64,000 nt of DNA, taken from positions 1-64,000 of the forward strand of contig SAYS01000019.1 in the NCBI GenBank assembly GCA_004015825.1. The letters run 5' to 3'. A model generated the notes under the pieces. The model saw nothing but the letters and a program-made list of their open reading frames with translations, did no database searches and was not told the origin of the DNA. Source of the DNA: Halovenus amylolytica. GTDB taxonomy: Archaea > Halobacteriota > Halobacteria > Halobacteriales > Haloarculaceae. This document shows positions 53,199-61,875 of the stretch, one piece after another (position 1 is the first letter of the stretch; every line of letters begins with the position of its first letter). Both the position numbers and the translations under genes were made by a program.

Positions 53199-54014
53199 CT
53201 ACTCCCAGCCGGCCGGTGCGAAATCGGGATGGACCTGTCGGGTTCGCCGTTCGATACTGTCGATCAGCTCGATCTCTTCCTCGTCGAGTTCGAGATCGAG
53301 ACTTCCCCAGTTGTCCCTGATGTGTGCCTCGCTGGTCGCTTTCGGGATCGCTGTCACGCCCTTTTCGCGCAGCCAGGCGAGTGTGACCTGCGCCTCACTC
53401 CTGTCTCGCTGCTCGGCGATCTGTCCCAGCGTGGGGTCCGAGAAAATATCCGTCCGGGCCAGCGGCGAGTAGGCGACGAGTTCGATATCGTTCTCGGCGG
53501 CGTACTCCCGTAGCTCCCGCTGCTGGAGCAGTGGGTGCAGTTCGACCTGGTTGGCAAACAGCGGCGAGTCGAGGATTTCCCGTGCCTCGTCGATGTGTTC
53601 GGGCTCGAAATTCGAGACCCCGATCCGGTCGATGGTACCGTCCTCGTACAGTTCGTCGAACGCCGGCAGCGTCTGTTCAGGGTCGTACTCCCTGGCTGGC
53701 CAGTGGACGTAGAGCAGATCCACGTAGTCGGTTTTGAGTTTCTCCAGACTCTCTTCGGTCGAACTGAGTACGCCCTCGCGTGAGAGATTACTGATCCAGA
53801 CCTTCGTGGCGAGGAAGATATCCTCGCGGTCGACCGAGGATGCCTCGATTCCCTCTCCGACAGCAGCCTCGTTTCCGTACGCCTGTGCCGTGTCGATGTG
53901 GCGGTAGCCCATCTCCAGAGCTGTTTTCACACTCTCGCGACACTGATCGTGACTGTCGTTTTGCCACGTTCCGAGTCCTAGCATCGGCATGCCGTCCGCT
54001 GTCGGTGCTGACAT
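53199..54014 (-). CDS. Aldo/keto reductase
   Basis: A 271-residue NADPH-dependent TIM-barrel oxidoreductase. Catalytic tetrad in place: Asp and Tyr in HIDTAQAYGNE, Lys in LATKVW, His in DLLYVHWP. Conserved FEPEHIDEAREI and LAWLREKGVTAIPKA also fit the family. It probably reduces aldehydes to alcohols. Methylglyoxal, which mgsA in this window would make, is a conceivable substrate, but the genes are 9 kb apart and no link is shown. Confidence 0.94.
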   Translation of the reverse strand: MSAPTADGMPMLGLGTWQNDSHDQCRESVKTALEMGYRHIDTAQAYGNEAAVGEGIEASSVDREDIFLATKVWISNLSREGVLSSTEESLEKLKTDYVDLLYVHWPAREYDPEQTLPAFDELYEDGTIDRIGVSNFEPEHIDEAREILDSPLFANQVELHPLLQQRELREYAAENDIELVAYSPLARTDIFSDPTLGQIAEQRDRSEAQVTLAWLREKGVTAIPKATSEAHIRDNWGSLDLELDEEEIELIDSIERRTRQVHPDFAPAGWE

Positions 54015-54059
54015 ACTACGGTATCGGGTCGGGAGTCAGATAGGCGTTTGGAAGCGATT

Positions 54060-55439
54060 CTAATATTTGGGCTCCGCCCCTGTCGTCTCGTAGACTTTCT
54101 CCATGACTCCATCGCGTCTGTCCTGCCAGCCCTCGAACTCCGAGGGCGTCGACGGATACTCGTCGTAGACCGATTTGAGCTCCGAGGCGAGGTTGCTCAC
54201 CTTGTAACCCTCGTGCAGTGTTCCCCAGTGCCCGCGCGTTTCGATCGCCGTGACGATTCCCGTCTTGATTTTCTCGATCCAGCCAAGCGAGGTTTCACCT
54301 TTCGTCCCCATCAGATCGATCAACATCTCGCCGGGCAGCGCGGTGACGATATCGGTCAACTCGCCGACTTCGTGGGCCGAACCGAAGATGTTGTACAGAT
54401 CCATCGCCGCGAACCGTTTCCCGAAGTCCGTCTGGACACGCCGGTTGTACTCCCACAGCGCGGATTCGCCGAGGTTGCCATCTGCGATCGCGTCGGCCGC
54501 AACCTGGGCCGCCCAGTGGCCCGCCTTGGCCGCTCCGGGGATCCCGCCGCCGGTGGTCGGGTTGACGTGGCCGGCCGCGTCGCCGACGGACATGAACCCG
54601 GGTGCGACAGCGGAGTCGTAGGGTCGCCGCGTCGGCAGTGCCGCACCGAGTTTGTCTTTCACCTCGGCGTTTTCGAACTCGGGCTGGTTTTCCAGATCGC
54701 GTTTCAGCACGTCGACCAGCGGCATCGGGGGTTTGTTCATCTGGAAGCCGAGGCCGGCGTTGATCTCGCGATCCGTTCGCGGGAAATACCAGAGATAGCC
54801 GAGCTCTTTGGTCGGCTTGAAGACGATAGCGTCGTCGTAGTCCACGGGCTGTTCGGTCTCGATCACCTCACGATAGGCAGAACAGAACTGCGAGTAATCG
54901 ACGTTCGTATCGTAGTTCGTTCCAGCGAAATCGACCTTGTCCTGGAGAATCGATAGCGCGCCGGCGGCATCGATCACGACATCGGCCTCGTATGCCACCG
55001 TGTCGCCCTTGTGTTTGGCCGTGACGCCGGTCACGCGCCCGTTCTGTTCGACGTCCGTGACGACCGTGTTGTAATGAATATCGGCGCCGACGCGGACGGC
55101 CTCTTCGAGCAACACCTCACCGTACCGTTTCCGGTCGATCACCGAACCGGAGTCATCGACGAAGGGGATATCGTAGTTGTCACCTTTCGGATTGATGAAG
55201 TGTGCACGCTGGATGTTTTCGTTCGTGAACGACTCTTCACGGAGATAATCGCGGTCGATCACGTCGGGGAACGTACTCTTTCCTTTGATCGCATCGCCGC
55301 AGGCGATATGGCCTCCCTCGTCCTCGCTTTTCCGTTCGAGGATGGCGACGTCGAGGCCGTCCTGCGCTGCCGTCGCGGCGGCGAAACAGCCGGCTGTTCC
55401 GCCCCCGACGACGACGATATCGCGGGTGTCCGTTGTCAT
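54060..55439 (-). CDS. Geranylgeranyl reductase family flavoprotein
   Basis: A 459-residue FAD enzyme that saturates isoprenoid chains of archaeal lipids. FAD-binding VVGGGTAGCFAAATAA lies at the N-terminus. The GGR-type block GGHIACGDAIKGK and the second flavin motif SVGDAAGHVNPTTGGGIPGA follow. I chose ATG 55439 (MTTDTRDI); an open frame reaches 55595 but crosses the divergent promoter region. It could act on membrane lipids, menaquinone side chains or similar. Divergent from the gene at 55561. Confidence 0.93.
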   Translation of the reverse strand: MTTDTRDIVVVGGGTAGCFAAATAAQDGLDVAILERKSEDEGGHIACGDAIKGKSTFPDVIDRDYLREESFTNENIQRAHFINPKGDNYDIPFVDDSGSVIDRKRYGEVLLEEAVRVGADIHYNTVVTDVEQNGRVTGVTAKHKGDTVAYEADVVIDAAGALSILQDKVDFAGTNYDTNVDYSQFCSAYREVIETEQPVDYDDAIVFKPTKELGYLWYFPRTDREINAGLGFQMNKPPMPLVDVLKRDLENQPEFENAEVKDKLGAALPTRRPYDSAVAPGFMSVGDAAGHVNPTTGGGIPGAAKAGHWAAQVAADAIADGNLGESALWEYNRRVQTDFGKRFAAMDLYNIFGSAHEVGELTDIVTALPGEMLIDLMGTKGETSLGWIEKIKTGIVTAIETRGHWGTLHEGYKVSNLASELKSVYDEYPSTPSEFEGWQDRRDGVMEKVYETTGAEPKY

Positions 55440-55560
55440 TACGGAGGTTTTTGGGCCGTATCTCATAAAAAACCTCACATCTCCACTTCCGGCGGTTTCG
55501 CGTCGATTCGGGACCGACAGGATAAAGACTGCAACGGACCACCAGCCAGCAGAGACAACG

Positions 55561-56634
55561 ATGCGCAAACGAGCTGCTGGGCTGATCGCCGACACGGAGC
55601 CGCTCCCGACATCGGTCCGGGCCGTCTTCGGCTACTACGCCGACACCGGTGTGTTCGATGCGGGGAGTCTCCGTCTGAAACTCCGGGCCGACGACGCAGT
55701 CGAGGAGATGATCCGCGAGGCATTCGGCGAGATCGAGGAGGCAATCGCCGCGGAGTTTGGCTACGGCTACGTCTCTTTCCAGTACGATACGAAACTCGTC
55801 ATGCCGGCGAAGCTGACGCTTGGCTACCTCTACCGTATACTCGACGAGCCGGCACACTACGAAGCCGAGGAAGTTACCCGACTCGCCGTCGAGGCGCTGA
55901 TCGATGGCGATATGCGCGATGCGATCAACGACGCGGAGTACGACGATTTCGTCGTCGACTTCGAGACCACAGCCGACGACCGGGCACGCATCGCCGAGCT
56001 TGCACAGGAACTGCTCCAGGCCCGCGTCGAGGAGCAGTTCAGCCGGTACTCGGCGGAGGTTCGCGAGGTCTACGACTGGGCTGTCGACATCTCCGAAGCC
56101 CACCAGGACGAAGACGAACAGTTCCGAACGCTGATGAGTCGGGCAGAGGATGGCGACGCGGATGCCCTCGACGAGATCGAACGCACCTACAAATACGCCG
56201 ACTTCGAGGCCCAGCCCGAGGTGTTTACCGAGGACGAACTCGAACTGCCCTACCTCAAAACCCAGTACGACCGTGTCGGTGTCATCTACGATGCGATGAT
56301 CGAGATGTACCGCGAGACGGGCTTCGAGATTCCCGACGCGTTCAAGCGGTCGATCGTCCTCGCGATCATCGGCGCACAGCTCTGGCTCGACGACCTCGAC
56401 GACTACGAGTCGGATCTGCGAGACGGGCAGCTGACACCGGTCACCGCCGAGTATCTGCTCGCAGCGTCGGGCACAGAAGCGAAATCGTCGGTCGTCGAGA
56501 TCAGCGAGTCGTATCTCGACCGCGCCAGTACGGAGGCGACGGTTGCCGATTCGACACTGACCGGGATCGCGACCGAGTACATCTACCGTGACGGCGATCC
56601 GGGAAAACTGCCGACCAGACGGCCGAAAACCTAG
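55561..56634 (+). CDS. Conserved haloarchaeal protein of unknown function
   Basis: A 357-residue acidic, largely helical cytosolic protein; no membrane span or known catalytic motif. Features: MRKRAAGLIADTEPLPTSVRAVFGYYADTG at the N-terminus (read in parts), paired helices in the middle (about 120-200) and TEYIYRDGDPGKLPTRRPK at the end. Start at 55561, 121 bases from the divergent reductase gene. I do not recognise the family, and the convergent neighbour nreA gives no functional hint. Confidence 0.78.
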   Translation: MRKRAAGLIADTEPLPTSVRAVFGYYADTGVFDAGSLRLKLRADDAVEEMIREAFGEIEEAIAAEFGYGYVSFQYDTKLVMPAKLTLGYLYRILDEPAHYEAEEVTRLAVEALIDGDMRDAINDAEYDDFVVDFETTADDRARIAELAQELLQARVEEQFSRYSAEVREVYDWAVDISEAHQDEDEQFRTLMSRAEDGDADALDEIERTYKYADFEAQPEVFTEDELELPYLKTQYDRVGVIYDAMIEMYRETGFEIPDAFKRSIVLAIIGAQLWLDDLDDYESDLRDGQLTPVTAEYLLAASGTEAKSSVVEISESYLDRASTEATVADSTLTGIATEYIYRDGDPGKLPTRRPKT

Positions 56635-56646
56635 CTCGTCGCAGCG

Positions 56647-57903
56647 CTAGAAATCAGTCAGCTGTGACTGCACGCCTGCGACGAGTTTGGATTTGCGTCG
56701 CAAGTCTTCGAGTGAGACGGGCAGTCGCGGCGCAAGCTCGGTGATCGCCTCGTGAAAACTCTCTGCGATCGCTGGCTCGCTTTCCGCGAAGGCGTGGCGT
56801 ATCCCCTCCCGGATCTGCCAGACGCCGACGGGTGCCCAGTAGGCGTCGCTGGCGTGGCGAATGACAAGACAGGTCGCCTGCCGGTCGATCGATTCGAGAT
56901 GCTCTAGCACGCCGAGCCGGGAGGCGTAGTACGCACCCGACGTCTCGTCAACGTATGCGGATCGCCCTTCGTAGGATTCGTTGTCGGCGGCCATGTAGTA
57001 CTGTCCCTCGGGGTCGGGGTTCCAGATGCTCCCCGGTGCTTTGAGTTCGACCAGCTCGAACTCCCAGTTGCCGGGTGCGAGGACGATCCAGTAGTCGTTC
57101 GCCATGTACTCGTTGTACCAGACCTGCACCTCGTCGATGCTCGACGCGTTCCGGATCTGGCCCCGCAGGAACTTCCCGACAGTGTCGTCGACGGCGGTGA
57201 TCGACCAGCGCGTCGGGACGAGCCGGCGGTTCCGCCCCTGGCCGAGCGCACCCGCGGAGAGAATCGTGTTGATGTCGTAGACGTCGAACCCGCGGCGGTA
57301 GAGGTAGTTCATCGCGCCTTCGGCCTGCCAGTCGTCGTCTTCGAGTGTCTTCTCGACCGCTCGGGGTACGGAGGGGTTCTCGGTGAGTGTCGCATCCGTC
57401 GCACGCGCTCGCGGTCCCGTCGGCGTGGAGATATCGTCCAGGGAGAGATCGATCTCGGGGCGACCATCCAGTCCGAGTTCCACGTCGACTGGGTCGTTGG
57501 CGATGGCTATCTCTCGTTGCACCCCCACGAACCCATCCCAGACGTCCTCGACGTTGACCTGCGTCGAGCGCGTCGAGTTCAGGAGTCCGGTCCGGCGCTG
57601 GAGGACGTCGTCGATGTCGAGTCCCTGCTGGTACCAGTTGCCACTGGTGGCGAACGTGTCGGCATCGGCCTCGCGGTCCATCGGTGAGAGGACGCCCGTC
57701 GAAATATCCGGATAGTTCGAGCGACCGACGAAGATCTCCGGGGCGGTCGAGCCAAACAGTGCATCACCCTGGACGACCTGCTCGAACTGTTGCTCGACGT
57801 CGTCCAGATGATCCGTGATCTCGTAGGATTTCTCGCGGGCGAGCCGGCGGCGCTTCGCGGCCTCGTCGCGTTCGAAATCCTCGATGAACTCGTCGAGTCG
57901 CAT
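56647..57903 (-). CDS. nreA: DNA repair protein NreA
   Basis: A 418-residue archaeal protein needed for resistance to DNA crosslinking agents in Haloferax and acting with PCNA. Family blocks: IFVGRSNYPDISTGVLSP, YRRGFDVYDINTILSAGALGQGRNRRLVPTRWSITAVDD (read in parts) and NDYWIVLAPGNWEFELVELKAPGS. The last seven residues QSQLTDF are a PCNA-interacting (PIP) motif. Length is normal. It lies downstream of tfb on the same strand, with an inverted repeat in the gap. Confidence 0.95.
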   Translation of the reverse strand: MRLDEFIEDFERDEAAKRRRLAREKSYEITDHLDDVEQQFEQVVQGDALFGSTAPEIFVGRSNYPDISTGVLSPMDREADADTFATSGNWYQQGLDIDDVLQRRTGLLNSTRSTQVNVEDVWDGFVGVQREIAIANDPVDVELGLDGRPEIDLSLDDISTPTGPRARATDATLTENPSVPRAVEKTLEDDDWQAEGAMNYLYRRGFDVYDINTILSAGALGQGRNRRLVPTRWSITAVDDTVGKFLRGQIRNASSIDEVQVWYNEYMANDYWIVLAPGNWEFELVELKAPGSIWNPDPEGQYYMAADNESYEGRSAYVDETSGAYYASRLGVLEHLESIDRQATCLVIRHASDAYWAPVGVWQIREGIRHAFAESEPAIAESFHEAITELAPRLPVSLEDLRRKSKLVAGVQSQLTDF

Positions 57904-57972
57904 CTGCCGGAGGTAGGGGACAGCCGGGCATGAATCTGACTGTCGTAGGGCGAACAGGCGACACAGCCGCCG

Positions 57973-58011
57973 CCCGACACAGTGTGTCGCACTCCCGCGG
58001 ACTGTGTCGGG
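57973..58011. repeat. 11-bp inverted repeat between tfb and nreA
   Basis: The sequence cccgacacagt (57973-57983) is the exact reverse complement of 58001-58011, with a 17-base loop. A smaller dyad, gacac/gtgtc at 57976-57980 and 57984-57988, overlaps the left arm. It could terminate tfb (reading leftward) or be an operator 70 bases upstream of nreA. The rest of the 168-base gap shows nothing else. Confidence 0.6.
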
Positions 58012-58071
58012 ACGTTGGTCAGCGCATAGCCAGGGCTGGTCCCGTCATCGTACAAAAACCGCTGGGAGCCC

Positions 58072-59040
58072 CTAGCTGTGGATGCCCATCGCTTCGATCT
58101 GTTCCTGGTACCGGTTCCGGATCGTCACCTCGGTGACCTGGGCCACGTCCGCGACCTCGCGCTGTGTTTTTTTCTCGTTACACAGAAGCGAGGCAGCGTA
58201 GATCGCAGCCGCAGCGTACCCTGTCGGTGATTTGCCCGAAAGAAGCCCCTTCTCGGCCGTGGTTTCGATAATTTCGTTTGCTTTTGTTTGTACCTCCTCT
58301 GAAAGTTCGAGTTCCGAACAGAACCGTGGTACGTACTTTTTCGGATCGACCGGCTCCATCTCCAGGCCGAGTTCCTGCGAGATATAGCGGTAGGTCCGAC
58401 CGATCTCCTTTCGTTCGACGCGGGAGACGTCGGAAATTTCTTCGAGACTGCGCGGGATGCCCTCCTTCCGGCAGGCGGCATACAGCGCACTCGTCGCGAC
58501 ACCCTCGATGGATCGTCCCCGGATCAGATCCTCCTTGAGCGCACGGCGGTAGATCACCGACGCGACCTCGCGCACCGAGCGTGGCACCCCGAGCGCGGAT
58601 GCCATCCGATCGATCTCGGAGAGGGCAAACTGCAGGTTCCGTTCGCCTGCGTCCTTGGTTCTGATCCGTTCCTGCCACTTGCGCAGCCGATGCATCTGGC
58701 TTCGCTTCTTCGACGAGATCGACCGACCGTAGGCGTCTTTATCCTTCCAGTCGATCGTCGTCGTCAACCCCTTGTCGTGCATCGTCTGCGTCGTCGGCGC
58801 CCCGACGCGTGACTTCTCCTGGCGTTCCTGGTGGTTGAACGCACGCCACTCGGGCCCTGGATCGATGTTCCCCTCCTCGACGACGAGACCACAGTCGTCA
58901 CAGATGAGCTCTCCCCGGTCCGAGCTTTTGATCAGGTTCTCCGAGCCGCACTCCGAACACTCCCGGATCCCCTCCTCCTCGGTCTCTTGATTAGTTGTAG
59001 ACTCGCGCTCGCGCTCCCGCTGGCGGCTAGACCGTGTCAT
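58072..59040 (-). CDS. tfb: Transcription initiation factor TFB
   Basis: A 322-residue archaeal TFIIB that recruits RNA polymerase to TBP-bound promoters. A zinc ribbon [25 protein letters not shown], read in parts (about 24-47), is followed by the B-finger/linker (about 55-110) and two cyclin-like repeats: [16 protein letters not shown] in the first and [21 protein letters not shown] in the second. Haloarchaea have several TFB paralogues; which one this is cannot be told. A TATA-like box (59068-59076) lies 28-36 bases upstream. Confidence 0.97.
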   Translation of the reverse strand: MTRSSRQRERERESTTNQETEEEGIRECSECGSENLIKSSDRGELICDDCGLVVEEGNIDPGPEWRAFNHQERQEKSRVGAPTTQTMHDKGLTTTIDWKDKDAYGRSISSKKRSQMHRLRKWQERIRTKDAGERNLQFALSEIDRMASALGVPRSVREVASVIYRRALKEDLIRGRSIEGVATSALYAACRKEGIPRSLEEISDVSRVERKEIGRTYRYISQELGLEMEPVDPKKYVPRFCSELELSEEVQTKANEIIETTAEKGLLSGKSPTGYAAAAIYAASLLCNEKKTQREVADVAQVTEVTIRNRYQEQIEAMGIHS

Positions 59041-59067
59041 CGCATTTTTATAGTAGTAGGATCGACA

Positions 59068-59076
59068 AACTTAAAC
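59068..59076 (-). promoter_or_regulatory. TATA box of tfb
   Basis: The minus strand reads gtttaagtt, 28-36 bases upstream of the tfb ATG (complement of 59040). Confidence 0.5.
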
Positions 59077-59216
59077 CCTTGGTAAGAATTTTGTGGCCGC
59101 TGTCTCGACAGGATCGGAAAACCGGGAGACGGAGCTCTATTTTTAATCATTTATCGGCGTATATTATCGGGTGTATCCGAAACTGTATCAGTCACTCGCC
59201 GGTGAGTACTCGGTGA

Positions 59217-59810
59217 ATGCCGGTACTGAACTGCGACGTCGACCAGGCTCGCGCCCACCTCGCGGAGGCGGGCGTCGAGATCATCGAAGGAAACACCGAA
59301 CACGAACGCTGGCGGGCCGAATACGGTGGAGCAACGGCCGTCGCTTACGACGACAAAGTCGTCGTCCAGGGGGGTGATACCGGGAAGCTGGAGGCATTGC
59401 TTGGCTCCGAGAACGGCCGGGCACACGTCTACTTCGACGGTGCCGCGCGCGGTAACCCAGGTCCGGCCGCGATCGGCTGGATCATCGTCACCAGCGACGG
59501 GATCGTCACCGAGGGTAACGACCGGATCGGGAAAACCACGAACAACCGTGCCGAGTACGAGGCACTCGTCCGCGCACTGGAAATCGCCGACGAGTACGGC
59601 TTCGACGAGGTGGACGTGCGCGGCGATTCCGAACTCATCGTCAAACAGGTGCGTGGCGAGTACGACACGAACAACCCCGAACTGCGTGAGTACCGTGTTC
59701 GGGTTCGCGAACTGCTCGACCGGTTCGAGGAGTGGTCACTGTCGCACGTACCGCGTGACATAAACGAGCGCGCTGATAAACTGGCAAACGAGGCGTTCGA
59801 GGATGGCTAA
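59217..59810 (+). CDS. rnhA: Ribonuclease HI
   Basis: Removes RNA from RNA-DNA hybrids. The 197-residue protein has a haloarchaeal N-terminal extension (about 1-68) before the RNase H fold. The catalytic carboxylates are D74 (VYFDGAARGNPG), E113 (NNRAEYEAL), D137 (VRGDSELI) and D187 (INERADKLAN). The extension lacks the usual hybrid-binding domain motifs but is typical for this group. Its 3' end overlaps the next gene by 8 bases. Confidence 0.96.
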   Translation: MPVLNCDVDQARAHLAEAGVEIIEGNTEHERWRAEYGGATAVAYDDKVVVQGGDTGKLEALLGSENGRAHVYFDGAARGNPGPAAIGWIIVTSDGIVTEGNDRIGKTTNNRAEYEALVRALEIADEYGFDEVDVRGDSELIVKQVRGEYDTNNPELREYRVRVRELLDRFEEWSLSHVPRDINERADKLANEAFEDG

Positions 59811-60423
59811 CGAGCACGATTCCCCGACTGCGGAAGATGCCGACCAGGAGGAGACGACCGATGCAGACGACGCGGAGCTTCCGGCCGACATCATAGAGGA
59901 GGCAGAGACACTCACCCGGCGAGCACGGCGGGCCGTCGACGAAAATGAGGCGGCGGCCTACCGGCAGGCCCGCGACGAGCTACTCGCGGAACAGGACTTT
60001 ACCGCTCGCATCCGTGACGACGAGCGTGCAGTACTCGTCCTGTACCCGGCGGAGTGGGTCGAAGACGGCACTGTCCGCCCGGAGCGCATCGCGGATATCG
60101 ACCGCGGAATCGAGCGGCCGCTGGAGGGGCCTGCCGATCCGGCCGACTGGGAGGTCGTCGGCGAGCACAACGATGCGATCGCCGAGGAGATCGCTGCCGA
60201 ACACGGCCCGGACCACGGGGCGAATGCGCGGGAACTCGCGACGTTTCTCTCCAACCACTACGCCAAACCCATCGAGGACGCGACGGACGACGAGCTAACG
60301 GAGTTTCTGACGGAGTATTATAAACGGAATGTGTGGCCCTCTGACGACCAGAAAGCGGTCGTCGAGGAGTCGGTTCGACTGACCGTCGAGCGTGCGCGGC
60401 GCGTTACCGGGCGCGAGCGATGA
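59803..60423 (+). CDS. Conserved haloarchaeal protein, DUF7108-like
   Basis: A 206-residue acidic cytosolic protein that begins inside the end of rnhA. After a disordered acidic N-terminus (about 1-28), helical segments include AETLTRRARRAVDENEAAAYRQARDELLAEQDF (read in parts) and ATFLSNHYAKPIEDATDDEL. It commonly accompanies rnhA in haloarchaea, suggesting a nucleic-acid-related role, though nothing catalytic is visible. Its last 20 bases overlap the convergent PadR gene. Confidence 0.82.
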   Translation: MANEHDSPTAEDADQEETTDADDAELPADIIEEAETLTRRARRAVDENEAAAYRQARDELLAEQDFTARIRDDERAVLVLYPAEWVEDGTVRPERIADIDRGIERPLEGPADPADWEVVGEHNDAIAEEIAAEHGPDHGANARELATFLSNHYAKPIEDATDDELTEFLTEYYKRNVWPSDDQKAVVEESVRLTVERARRVTGRER

Positions 60424-60763
60424 GCTCTTCGAGGTCGCCGGCGCGGTCGCCGTCGGTCACGATCTTGTCGAACGTCCAGTCGAGCTGGTCGAGGACAGCC
60501 TGGTAGCCGTCTTCAGTCAGCGAGTACTGGTTCGTCCGTTTATCAAGCTCACTTTTCTCGACGAGACCCATCTCGACGAGTTCGTCGAGGTTGGGGTAGA
60601 GTCGACCGTGGTTTACTTCGGAGTCGTAGTACGTCTCCAGCTCCCGCTTGATCGCAAGACCGTAGCGGGGCTCCTCTGCCAGAATGGTGAGGATATTCTG
60701 CTGGAACGCGGTTAGTTCTCGTGCGATACCGGGTGTGTCAGGAACTGCTTGTGCCTCTGACAT
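60404..60763 (-). CDS. PadR-family transcriptional regulator
   Basis: A 119-residue winged-helix protein: LTAFQQNILTILAEEPRYGLAIKRELETYY, read in parts, then HGRLYPNLDELVEMGLVEKSELDKRTNQYSL. A C-terminal helix follows (AVLDQLDWTFDKIV). It is related to the PadR gene at 3783-4058 but has the extra C-terminal dimer helix and an N-terminal tail. Start at ATG 60763 (MSEAQAVP); an extension to 60802 is less typical. Divergent from pyrophosphatase with a 210-base gap, so it may regulate itself or ppa. Confidence 0.9.
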   Translation of the reverse strand: MSEAQAVPDTPGIARELTAFQQNILTILAEEPRYGLAIKRELETYYDSEVNHGRLYPNLDELVEMGLVEKSELDKRTNQYSLTEDGYQAVLDQLDWTFDKIVTDGDRAGDLEELIARAR

Positions 60764-60940
60764 ACTTGGATGAATGTCATCTATGTACTTAACCCTTGCC
60801 AAACATATCCATTTTTGATATTAGGAAACCGCAAGACAGTGGCGGGGTAGAGATGTATCTGTCTCACCAGATACACTCGTACAGCGGGAGCGTATCGAAT
60901 CGGACTGTGCCTACGCCGAGGTTACGAGGTATACCGAAAG

Positions 60941-60950
60941 TAGTTTTTGG
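60941..60950 (+). promoter_or_regulatory. TATA box of ppa
   Basis: The sequence tagtttttgg lies 24-33 bases before ATG 60974, which fixes that start over an in-frame ATG at 60947. Confidence 0.5.
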
Positions 60951-60973
60951 CCGAAAAATCATATCCGATAACG

Positions 60974-61507
60974 ATGGTAAATCTCTGGGAAGATATCGAA
61001 ACGGGACCAAATCCGCCGGAAGAGATCTACGCGGTCGTGGAGTGTCTCAAAGGTGAGCGAAACAAATACGAGTACAACAAGGAGATCCCAGGTGTACAGT
61101 TGGATCGTGTCCTTCACTCCAACGTCCACTACCCCTCTGATTACGGATTCCTTCCGCAGTCGTACTACGACGATGGCGATCCATTCGACGTCATGGTGCT
61201 GGTCGAGGATCAGACGTTCCCGGGCTGTGTGATCGAAGCACGACCCGTCGCGATGATGAAGATGGACGACGACGGCGAGCAAGACGACAAGGTCATCGCC
61301 GTCCCGATCGAGGATCCACGCTACGATCACATCGAGGACGTCGACGATCTCACCGACCAGACCAAAGCCGAGATCAGCGAGTTCTTCGAGACCTACAAGA
61401 ACCTCGAAGAAGGCAAACAGACCGAGACGCTCGGCTGGGTCGGCAAACAGGAAGCGATGGACGCAATCGAACACGCACAGGAACTGTACGAAGAGCAGTT
61501 CGGCTAA
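60974..61507 (+). CDS. ppa: Inorganic pyrophosphatase (family I)
   Basis: Hydrolyses pyrophosphate to drive biosynthesis. The 177-residue enzyme has the metal-binding signature DDGDPFDVMVL, the substrate loop KYEYNKEIPG, YPSDYGFLPQSY, and the later aspartates of VPIEDPRYDHIEDVDDL. Length is normal for archaeal family I enzymes. A T-tract and hairpin follow the stop. Confidence 0.97.
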   Translation: MVNLWEDIETGPNPPEEIYAVVECLKGERNKYEYNKEIPGVQLDRVLHSNVHYPSDYGFLPQSYYDDGDPFDVMVLVEDQTFPGCVIEARPVAMMKMDDDGEQDDKVIAVPIEDPRYDHIEDVDDLTDQTKAEISEFFETYKNLEEGKQTETLGWVGKQEAMDAIEHAQELYEEQFG

Positions 61508-61523
61508 CGCTCCGCTTCTCCGC

Positions 61524-61544
61524 TTTTTGTGGACGTGTGTCCAC
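61524..61544 (+). terminator. T-tract and hairpin after ppa
   Basis: Five T residues (61524-61528) followed by arms gtggac (61529-61534) and gtccac (61539-61544) with a 4-base loop, 17 bases after the ppa stop. Confidence 0.45.
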
Positions 61545-61682
61545 ACCGCTCTGACAGCGACTTCTGTCGGACGAATCGACCAGCACAAACCGGATATGTC
61601 TCTCGCTCATGTCGGCAACTGTTGCCGATTAGTTATGAGCATGGGTAATTATTTCAGTGTTCCTTCCGTATCAATAACCGTG

Positions 61683-61796
61683 ATGGCAGCAAGCAACCAG
61701 CCACTGGGTGTCGACCACACGACGATCGTTCCGGAGAACTTCGAGCCGGCTGCGGCTGGGTCGGAGTCCGAGGAGACAGCCGACGACTCGGAGTGA
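61683..61796 (+). CDS. Candidate 37-residue acidic microprotein
   Basis: ATG 61683 to TGA at 61794-61796. The translation MAASNQPLGVDHTTIVP... ends in an acidic SEETADDSE tail, the composition expected of a haloarchaeal protein. A TATA-like taattattt lies about 30-38 bases upstream. It sits alone between ppa and the phosphatase-superfamily gene. The family is not recognised; it may be a real small protein or a chance frame. Confidence 0.4.
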   Translation: MAASNQPLGVDHTTIVPENFEPAAAGSESEETADDSE

Positions 61797-61847
61797 CAGA
61801 TATTACCGATTCTTCTGACACCGTCTACAGCGGCTACCTTCCCCCAT

Positions 61848-61870
61848 CCACAAGAAGAAGCTTCTTGTGG
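61848..61870. repeat. 10-bp inverted repeat just before the phosphatase-superfamily gene
   Basis: Arms ccacaagaag (61848-61857) and cttcttgtgg (61861-61870) separated by aag, ending 5 bases before ATG 61876. It could be an operator or, if transcribed, a hairpin that hides the start codon. Confidence 0.65.
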
Positions 61871-61875
61871 CCCAC

